DNA from: Saposhnikovia divaricata
Lineage: Eukaryota; Streptophyta; Magnoliopsida; Apiales; Apiaceae
Length of the DNA stretch: 64,000 nt
Assembly (NCBI GenBank): GCA_036435485.1
Contig: CM071595.1
Coordinates: 6,996,001 to 7,060,000 of the forward strand
Direction of reading: 5' to 3'
The position numbers and the translations under genes were made by a program. The notes under the pieces were generated by a model. The model was not told the origin of the DNA. It saw only the letters and a program-made list of their open reading frames with translations, and made no database searches. Of this stretch, positions 57,001 to 64,000 are shown piece by piece; the first letter of the stretch is position 1, and each line of letters starts with the position of its first letter.

Positions 57001-57304
57001 GAGTTGTTGTGCACAAATTTTGTGGATGCAGCAAACCGTAAAGGATTTTGGTATAAAATTCTCACATACTCCAATTTACTATGATAACACATCGGCTATT
57101 AATATTTCCAAAAATCCGGTCATGCATTCTCGCACTAAACATATCGATGTCCGTCATCATTTTATTCGGGATCATGTTTCAAAAGGTAACATTGAACTTA
57201 TTTTTATTCCCACTGAAAATCAAAAGGAAGATATTTTTACCAAACCCCTATCAGAAGACAGGTTTTGTATGCTACGTAGAGAACTTGGTATGTGCTCATT
57301 CTAA
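54040..57304 (+). pseudogene. Sirevirus-type pol, broken
   Basis: The pol frame is shifted by one relative to gag. It runs through the protease motif DSGCSRHMTGD, a pre-integrase zinc region (HRRLGHVHMDLL ... CSACQLGKQ) and an integrase with LLHLDLFGP, IRSDHGGEF and NGVVDRKNRT. The last has Asp where the catalytic Glu normally stands. A frame change near 55110 and a TGA at 55871-55873 follow. The reverse transcriptase (YVDDIVFGASDE) and RNase H (SDADYAG, STAEGEYIA, YYDNTSA) then complete the order. Each domain is recognisable and nearly full length, but no continuous product can be made. Confidence 0.88.
55381..55441. repeat. LTR-like repeat motif inside pol
   Basis: Three copies of a phrase like aaagggtcagtctcattctg lie in the variable linker before the RT, encoding Gly-Gln-Ser-His repeats. 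They share the cagtctcatt core with the palindromic array of this element's LTRs. Confidence 0.7.
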
Positions 57305-57763
57305 TTAAATCACTTTATGTCCTCCTAATTGAGCGTATTTATTTTACATCTTAAAATTATGAGACTGTGATTTAATTGTTATTGTATTAATCTAATCAAG
57401 TGACAGTTAACAATGTTGGTTGCATGCGTAACATCTCGATAAATTAACTGATTTCTTTATCAAGGTACAAATTCTCTATTTTATTTTACTTGATAAATTG
57501 ATTGGCGTACTGAACATAATTGTACATTGATATTTGTTTCATGACTTGTTACCGTGTCTCAATGCCTTTGACTGTCTGCATGCTTGACACCTATCTCTAG
57601 GCACGTCTTTTCAGTTCCTCTACACTCTACTCCATTTTCTGGTACATATTTTGACAACCGCCCCTTAACTTCTCTCTTCCCACTTTCTTTTTCTCTTAAT
57701 CTTTTCTCATCTCTCTCAACTTATTTTCTCTTCATCTCCCTATTCTCTCTCTCATCTTCTCCA

Positions 57764-59554
57764 ATGGCTAAACGAAAAACACGCTCATCAGGTCCTCGTT
57801 CCGGCAAAACCCCTTCGAAATCAGAGTCTTCGAAGCGCCTTAAAGCACCTCCCTCGGAGTACTCTCAATCTAACTCCGATTCTTCCATACCGGAACGAAG
57901 TTTAAAGGCGGAGTTTTTGACCCCAGAACAATCATCTAAATGCAAGGACAAACCCCTCATCAAGGAGCGATTGGTGGATATTGATCTCTTTCGACGTATC
58001 GGGATGAACCATTGTTTTGAAACCCTATCTTGCGAATCTCTACTCTCTCCTCCACCACAGTTCTACCATGCTCTAGTTCGTGAGTTCTACTCCAATTTGC
58101 AACAAGGCCACAATGATATGGTGTTCTCAAATGTCAAGGTAGTGCCCATTGTTCTTACGGTGGATTGGCTTGGAGCGATCTTGGGTGTTGCTGCTTCTTG
58201 CCCCTGCCCCTTCACTTCGCACCAACCATTTTCTGAGATTGATGACCTCCCTTATGAAGCACAACTTCGCACAATTCTCAGGGATGCTTCGGTCACGGCA
58301 GACACCAAGCCTTTGGTATCCTCTCTCACCCCCTCGTGTCTTTTATTATTCAAACTGTTTCATACTAATTTGTTGCCTCGAAAAAGTGGTAGAGATAGGA
58401 TCACTTTTCAAGATTGTATCTTGCTGTCACTCTTTGTCAAACAAATCTCTTTTAATGTGGCCTCATTTCTTATTCATAATATGCTTCACTGCGCATCGCA
58501 TGAGTCCATGTACTTGCCATATCCTGCCTTGTTGACAAAAGTTTTTAAATATTTTAAAGTAATTGATGACATAGATGAAATGGACGCTCTGTCCGAATCT
58601 TTTGATATCTCTACTTTGACTCGTAACCATCTTGTGGTTAATGAGTTAAATCCACTTGTTTTTGAAACCTCTCCCTCAGACACCTCTGTGCCAGTCTCTC
58701 CCATTGTTCGACCCTCTGTTGCTCCTGAACAACTGATTGATCTTTCTGAGCTGTCTGCTCAAATTGGAGCCAACACAAAAGCCATTGATTCTCTTCAATC
58801 CAAAATGCTTTCATTTGAGTCTTCTTTTTCTTCAATGTCCAAATCTTTGGAGCTCTTGCATTCTAAACTGGAGATCTTAAAGACCAATGACCAGAGCATT
58901 TCTCGTAGAATTGATTTTGAATTTGGCTCACTTCATGAGGGCATGGCTCATACAGCTAAGGCTTGGGAGAAGGAATTTGTCAAGCTCTTCTTCAGGTTGG
59001 GAACTGAGACTCAATTCCTGTCCAAGCAGATTTCATCTCTTGGTGGCAAATATACCATCCCCTGGCACCAGAAGCAAGACTGGATGGGAGATTATACCCT
59101 TCAGGAGATCACTGCTCCTCTCCCTCTACCTGCTATTCCACCTCCGGCAGCTTTCGGTATGACTAGAGAGGTTTACATGGACAAACTTTTCAAGTGGTTG
59201 TCTGCTCGAGATGGTAAGGATCCCTCCTCAGACTTCTTTGACAAGACTTTCACTATGTTTGGGGACTCTCCTAAGTTTGCTCCAACAGGCAAGGGCAAGG
59301 ATCCTGTCAACATTCCAGATGACGATTATCTATCTTTTTATGTTGATGATAGGGGAGAAATCTTTGAATATTTATCTGTGATATTTTGTCTTTGGCGGCG
59401 TACATTATCTTTTGAATTCTTTGTGTTATTCTCGAATATTGGTTTAAACTTTGGAGGTTTATTATCTATGCTTGGTTCATGCTTAACATGTTTGTCTATA
59501 TCCTTGCTTGAATATCAGAATATTTGTTTTTTAGTGTCTCTTAAGTGTTTTTGA
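57764..59554 (+). CDS. Sirevirus envelope-like protein
   Basis: The ATG at 57764 gives 596 aa (the frame is open further upstream from a TTG, less likely). The N-terminus is basic and Ser-rich (MAKRKTRSSGPRSGK). A domain around FYHALVREFYSNLQ and VDWLGAILGV follows the 'putative plant transposon protein' family. Then come a Pro/Ser linker, a coiled-coil-like segment (IGANTKAIDSLQSKMLSFES) and a C-terminal hydrophobic stretch that could span membranes. Position (after pol, before the polypurine tract), size and coiled coil fit the extra frame of SIRE1-like elements. Whether such proteins act in fusion or export is unproven. The frame is intact although gag-pol is not. Confidence 0.85.
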   Translation: MAKRKTRSSGPRSGKTPSKSESSKRLKAPPSEYSQSNSDSSIPERSLKAEFLTPEQSSKCKDKPLIKERLVDIDLFRRIGMNHCFETLSCESLLSPPPQFYHALVREFYSNLQQGHNDMVFSNVKVVPIVLTVDWLGAILGVAASCPCPFTSHQPFSEIDDLPYEAQLRTILRDASVTADTKPLVSSLTPSCLLLFKLFHTNLLPRKSGRDRITFQDCILLSLFVKQISFNVASFLIHNMLHCASHESMYLPYPALLTKVFKYFKVIDDIDEMDALSESFDISTLTRNHLVVNELNPLVFETSPSDTSVPVSPIVRPSVAPEQLIDLSELSAQIGANTKAIDSLQSKMLSFESSFSSMSKSLELLHSKLEILKTNDQSISRRIDFEFGSLHEGMAHTAKAWEKEFVKLFFRLGTETQFLSKQISSLGGKYTIPWHQKQDWMGDYTLQEITAPLPLPAIPPPAAFGMTREVYMDKLFKWLSARDGKDPSSDFFDKTFTMFGDSPKFAPTGKGKDPVNIPDDDYLSFYVDDRGEIFEYLSVIFCLWRRTLSFEFFVLFSNIGLNFGGLLSMLGSCLTCLSISLLEYQNICFLVSLKCF

Positions 59555-59607
59555 CAGGGGGAGACAATGAAAGAAAGATATTAATTCAAAGTGTGCTCAT
59601 CATCATA

Positions 59608-59620
59608 AAAAGGGGGAGAT
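59608..59620 (+). promoter_or_regulatory. polypurine tract
   Basis: AAAAAGGGGGAGA directly before the 3' LTR. A second similar run (CAGGGGGAGACAATG) lies at about 59555-59569, right after the envelope-like stop; paired tracts are usual in Sireviruses. Confidence 0.8.
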
Positions 59621-60650
59621 TGTTATTCCCATGATTTTAAAATGATGTATTTTTGAATTATATCTTACTTAATTCTGACTATTCTTTGCACATGCTCACT
59701 GAGATATATTGTTAAGTAAATAGAACATGCTTCTCAGGTATATATTCTATCCTCCACTGAGTATAATGATACACACATGTGTTGTCTCTGCACACCATGT
59801 GTTTCCTCCACTAATTGGAATATTGCAGTTGGTCTTCCACATTCTCTGACATATATTCTTTCGGCATTCTTTTTAATATGTCTATCTGCAAAGCTCTAAC
59901 AGACACACATACATTGTATCCCTTTCTGTAAGCTTTAACAGATTATCCCAAGCCACGCCCATTATCATTATTATCCCAACAGCTTTACTTCGAATCCAGC
60001 ACTTCACCACTCAAGATTATTATCAACGGATTCATGCTCAGAAGTCAAGATCTATCAGCTTAAGTTGGATTCAAGACAACGGCTATAACATTCAGAGTGT
60101 CTATAAATACAACCCATCTCAACTGAGATAGACACTTCAAGATATACAACTTCTACACAGTCATATACAGTCATATACATTTTGCTTAAGAAGTTGTATT
60201 CATATTTTACAAATTCTGAGTTTACTTGTGCCGGGTTGTGGCAACTAGTTAGGATTGCAAGTTGTATGCCAAGGTAGCCAGTGGGCTAAGTAGCAGGGAT
60301 TTCTAGGTGACAAGTGTGTCAAGGGGAAGAGTTCTTCCAGGGGCTTCAATCTTGTAATCGGATATTGTGTAAGCTTTATATTATTGTGATAATAATATAA
60401 TCTCTGTGCTAGTTGGCATAGGAACTTGGATGTAGGCCATAGACGAAGATAGGGGCCGAACCAAGTGAAAACTCGTGGTGTGTTTTACATTGATTCTGTT
60501 ATTTACTTACTGCAACTTATAATCTGTTCAACAAAGAGACGGTCTCATTCCTAAAGAGACAGTCTCATTTGCAAAAGAGACAGTCTCATTCATAAAAGAG
60601 ACAGTCTCATTTAATCAATATTCCAACATATTGTGCTACTTGAAATTACA
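59621..60650 (+). repeat. 3' LTR of the Sirevirus-type element
   Basis: 1030 bp, beginning TGTTATTCCC and ending GAAATTACA. It lacks the 38-bp duplication of the 5' LTR. The palindromic repeat array is at 60534-60611. Confidence 0.92.
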
Positions 60651-61122
60651 AAGTCATGATCGAGAGGTTGGATGCCTACCAATAATGCTCTATTTCGAAG
60701 AGGTATTAAGGAGGATGCGGAGTGTGTGAGGTGCAATAGGAAATGGAAAGAAGATTGGTATAATGCTATTTGGAAGTGTGCAAAGATCAAAGAGGTCTGG
60801 AGATTGAATGGTTTTAATAGTATTGTCACAAGAGATTCAGAACAGGAGCCTTCTTCTTTACTGATTTAGATATCTAAGATATTGCGGAACGATAGATTTT
60901 TGAGTTTTGGTGCGTACTTGCTTAGCAAACGTGGTATAGTAGAAATGTAGAGATATTTAAAATAAGATTTGTCGGTTAATAACTTGACAAACTGAGCTTC
61001 TGACTTGCTGCTTGAGTATTGGGATAAGAATAGTAAAACATCAAATGAATGTCAATATTTGACATTAAAATGGACGGCTCCTCCGATAGGATTTTTGGGA
61101 GTTAATGTCGATGCAACGGTTA
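60651..61122 (+). pseudogene. LINE remnant, middle part
   Basis: The text interrupted at 51175 resumes as LPTN-type sequence (PTNNALFRRGIKEDAECVRC), the rest of the zf-RVT domain, and AIWKCAKIKEVWRL. After several stops it reaches APPIGFLGVNVDATV, the beginning of the LINE RNase H domain, where the Tourist-type MITE is inserted. Confidence 0.82.
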
Positions 61123-61487
61123 GAGCAATTCCAACAGCCTCCTTGTGTTTTCTTTATAAATATTATAAAATATTAGGCTCTTAGTGATTTAGGATATTAT
61201 AAGGTATGACAACTCCAACAAGCTTCCTTATAATTGATCCTTATATTATTAAATAATAAATAAAAGGAAGAAAGCAATAACAAAAAAAAGAGGGAAACAA
61301 TTGGAAAGAGGAGGGAAAATAATATTTTATTGATAAAAGTGAAATAAGGGAGCCCTTAAAGATAATGGATGACATGATGCTCTTAACTTTTTAAGGAAAA
61401 GTTAAGAGTCTATTGGAGCACAATTTTAAACATAATCCCTTATAATTTGAGTTAGGATGTCATATAAGGGATCTCTTGGAGTTGCTC
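61123..61487. mobile_element. Tourist-type (PIF/Harbinger) MITE
   Basis: Inverted ends GAGCAATTCCAACA and TTGGAGTTGCTC, flanked by the 3-bp duplication tta (61120-61122 and 61488-61490), the PIF/Harbinger signature. 365 bp, non-coding. Removing it with one tta restores the RNase H reading frame of the LINE remnant exactly. Confidence 0.92.
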
Positions 61488-61616
61488 TTAACAGTAAACA
61501 AGCTCTCTGTAGTACGGGAGTTGTTGTCAGAAATCATGAAGGGAAGGTTGTGGTATCTAAAGGTGTTTTCATAGAAAAACCCTTTTCAGCAACCGAACTC
61601 TTGAACTGCATAATTG
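61488..61616 (+). pseudogene. LINE RNase H remnant, 3' part
   Basis: It continues from VNVDATV as NSKQALCSTGVVVRNHEGKV and ends FIEKPFSATEL, the RNase H domain up to the catalytic Glu region. It is then truncated by LTR-type sequence at about 61617. Confidence 0.8.
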
Positions 61617-62971
61617 GAGATTCAAAAACAACCAATACAGAGCACACACACAACCAATCGATTAGTTGACAAAATTCACCAAAGCGCGGTCACATGTTAT
61701 TCAAGTATTACTTCTACTTCTACAAAATCAATAAATAAAAGTAAAACAAGAACACACACAATGTATTACGTGGAAACACCCACGTCCCAACTTGTATTAT
61801 TAATCAAAATGGTTATCAATAATACATCAATACAATAACACCTCAGTGGTGTCCCAAACCCGATACTTGAGCCAAACAATGCTCAAGCATCTCCCAAACA
61901 ATACGTAAGACTACATCATTTAAGTATTCACCTTATCAAACAAATACAATATGACTATGTACATATAACCATCCAAAACTTAGCCACCAAGACTTACTAT
62001 ACTTGTTCTACAAGTCTTACCATACTTGTTATACAAGCCTTCTAATTCTTGGCACCTAATTACCCAACTTAGTGATCAATACATACCATATATAATTATT
62101 TACGCAAACAATTATTATCATACCCATATATATCTTGGACCATCCAAGCCCATAACATCATACCGGGTTGAAACCCAACTATCCTCCCCTTCAACCCAAA
62201 TATATAATAATTGTCTACACATACAATTATTATCATACCCATATATATCTTGGATCACCTAAGCCCATAACATCATACTGGGTTGAAACCCAAATATCCT
62301 CCCCTTCAACCCAATACCCATATCGGTTTGAATGGTAACCATCAAAGTCAGCGACATCCATTCGTCAACGCCTCCCCTCAAACAAGAATCTCCTCATCTT
62401 GCTCTTCGAATCATTGAGTATCGCTAAAACCTATATAGTGACCCTCCAAACCACGGTTCTTCACCAATAACGATGTATCCATCTACAAAATCACATACAT
62501 CAACCACCATGAGTGCTCTTCCACATGTTGAGTCACCCGATCCTTGCTTTCAAAACCCTTCGGTCTCCTGAAGAAAATCACTAGTATCAATATTCACCTG
62601 GTTGATCAAGTCATTGAAACAATTGCGATGAACTCTTCCATCTTCTTCCATCTCGAGTCTGGACACATTTTTCTTGAGAAACCCACTCCTCAAGAACATC
62701 AAGATTGATCCACGGTGCAAGGGCCAACCGAATAATCCATACTACATGTAACTTTATCTCTTCCCACTTTAGCAGTCTCCTTGTTAGCAAATCCTTCATT
62801 GTACTCTGTCATACCAATTGAACTCAAACTTTCCCTTAACCTCATCCATCTCGAACCCGAACCTTAGCTCTTGATACTACTTATTAGGGGACTTACACAA
62901 TTCGAGATTCACAAATAACCAATACATAGCACAAACACAACCAATCAATTAGTTGACAAGATCCACCAAAG
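61617..62971 (-). mobile_element. degenerate LTR-element remnant
   Basis: A 68-bp direct repeat (61617-61684 and 62904-62971, about seven differences) brackets the region. Just left of the right copy the minus strand reads GTATCAAGAGC, a primer-site-like phrase. A polypurine-like GAAGGGGAGGATA lies near 62295-62306. These suggest a decayed minus-strand copia or TRIM-like element. There is no coding sequence. Confidence 0.5.
62105..62313. repeat. 115-bp tandem duplication
   Basis: The phrase attattatcatacccatata through ctccccttcaaccca occurs twice, offset by about 115 bp, with a few differences. It lies in the LTR-type remnant. Confidence 0.85.
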
Positions 62972-63832
62972 GTAAACAGTAACACATGATAAGATTGGGT
63001 AAAATAGTAACACAAGTTGCGTTTAATTAGGGTTGTAAAAGGTGGTCACACACCCTCTCTCTCACACCCACATTTTCACTGCAAATCTTCTTCTTTAAAA
63101 TTTAGTTAATTTTCCTAAATTTATATTCATTTTTATTTTGACATAATGTTAAGGATGTTCTTTTTTGAAATCGTTCTCCAATCACTTTATATCGGATCAA
63201 TTTTCTTTTACCAGAAATAAATTTAATTTATTAATAAAATGTAGTAAATAATAATAACATTTCATTGTTTCCATAATTCATCAGTCATTACATCTATTAT
63301 ACTATTGGTATCAATTCCTTAGAAATATGAGACAATTATTTTCTAGTATTTATATGTTCTTTGCATGTTAATGAAATTTATAAAACAAACTGTAAAAATA
63401 AATTAGTATGAAATTAACAATAAATGAATTTCTTGATATTATACAAAAAGTTGTGTGTAGGATTGAATCTTAATCAAAATATTAAATAATTTAAATATTC
63501 TGTAAGTGTTCGTTATGGGTCTCAAAGATTTATCTTAAACTGATTTTATCGTTGTTCTTTCTCTCATCTGTGGGATTCACATTCACGTTGGCATAGCTCG
63601 GAGTTTCATGGAGGATGACGGTGGGGCTTGGAAGAATGAGTGGTGGTGTATTGCTGTATTTACTATGGCTCAAGTTAGTTTCACGACCATGTATGTCACA
63701 CCTGAGACATTTTTAGACATTTCTTGGGTGTTGTGTGCCATGAGCTTGCACATTTTACGTAGTATTTTATCAAGGTAAGATATGGGGTGGTAGGAGTCAG
63801 GATCGATCATATAACTTACTGTTGTTAGAGAT
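62972..63832. other. AT-rich spacer, possible short coding fragment
   Basis: Mostly non-coding. From about 63537 to 63778 one plus-strand frame is open. It includes MEDDGGAWKNEWWCIAVFTM and hydrophobic stretches on both sides but no recognised family and no good start or splice sites. Treat it as unproven. Confidence 0.3.
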
Positions 63833-64000
63833 GGCAACGGGTCGGGTCGGGTTTTTCAATATCCAGATCCAGGCCCGATTTTTTTGACTGGACTCGGACC
63901 CGACCCGGACCCGAAAAATACCCGAAAACTAAGACCCGGACCCGGATCCAACGGATTTCGGATCGGATCGGATTTTACCCAAAACCCGAATGTTTGGATT
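63830..64000. mobile_element. repeat with GGGTCGGGT/ACCCGACCC phrases, cut by window end
   Basis: It starts tagagatggcaacgggtcggg and continues with alternating cgggt and acccg phrases, the style of the TAGGGG-type hAT MITEs in this window. The right end lies outside the window. Confidence 0.6.

Larger units (their letters stand above)
51176..60650 (+). mobile_element. Sirevirus-type Ty1/copia element with envelope-like frame
   Basis: LTRs of 1068 bp (51176-52243) and 1030 bp (59621-60650) flank gag-pol plus an extra long downstream frame, the layout of Sireviruses (SIRE1-like). The flanks aagta and aagtc match at four of five. The LTRs differ at about 18 positions by eye, plus a 38-bp tandem duplication in the 5' copy and a 1-bp gap. 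Gag-pol carries two nonsense codons and two frame changes, so this copy is inactive. It was inserted into a LINE remnant. Confidence 0.92.

Noticed and set aside
51176..60650. Virus-like replication system with envelope gene
   Set aside because: The order of domains, tRNA primer site and LTR structure fit a plant Sirevirus retrotransposon. The extra frame is described as envelope-like only.

Overview
This is a nuclear plant window, almost certainly from a eudicot. It has intron-bearing genes with GT-AG junctions, a CONSTANS-like B-box gene, a Pol II/IV/V subunit-3 gene, CC-type glutaredoxins, and an AT-rich background full of plant transposon families. The species cannot be fixed from the sequence alone. 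The host genes I can model are few; most of the window is transposable elements or their debris, often nested.

Layout. 1-5477: a small hAT remnant, then a full-length minus-strand Ty1/copia element (411-5472) with an intact long reading frame from which most of RNase H has been deleted. 5478-13680: two host genes on the minus strand, a four-exon B-box/CCT regulator (6092-9589, 377 aa) and an RPB3-type RNA polymerase subunit gene (11000-13478). A 657-bp non-autonomous hAT element sits in the first coding exon of the RPB3 gene. 13680-31540: an AT-rich transposon region with a decayed hAT transposase element holding a nested hAT MITE, two further hAT MITEs, a Mutator-like element that seems to have captured a gene fragment, a Stowaway MITE, an array of Helitron-type repeats, a SINE, a solo LTR inside a MITE pair, and a long-hairpin MITE. 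31545-35000: gene debris, including a second copy of part of the B-box gene's intron 3 and a duplicated exon of an unknown gene.

35190-48830 is a degenerate tandem array. Its unit is a CC-type glutaredoxin gene on the minus strand (36566-36868 and 45877-46179 intact) next to fragments of a small secreted-protein gene on the plus strand. A third unit has lost its glutaredoxin. The array is split by a complete Ty1/copia element (37977-42879) with two LTRs that look identical and an open 1364-codon gag-pol, the best candidate for a recently active element. A short two-exon reading frame and a SUVH-type SET-domain fragment lie between the two glutaredoxins.

48830-64000: a small Helitron (49602-50379), a Stowaway MITE, then a LINE-type reverse transcriptase remnant cut in two by a 9.5-kb Sirevirus-type copia element (51176-60650). 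That element has a broken gag-pol but an open envelope-like frame. The LINE remnant is cut again by a Tourist-type MITE with TTA target duplications. The window ends in degenerate LTR-element sequence and the edge of another repeat.

Most notable: the hAT insertion in the RPB3 exon. Its target-site duplication supplies an AG, and with a GT inside the element this would make a 647-nt intron whose removal keeps the frame with a net gain of six codons. It could therefore be either a knockout or a new intron; RNA evidence would decide.
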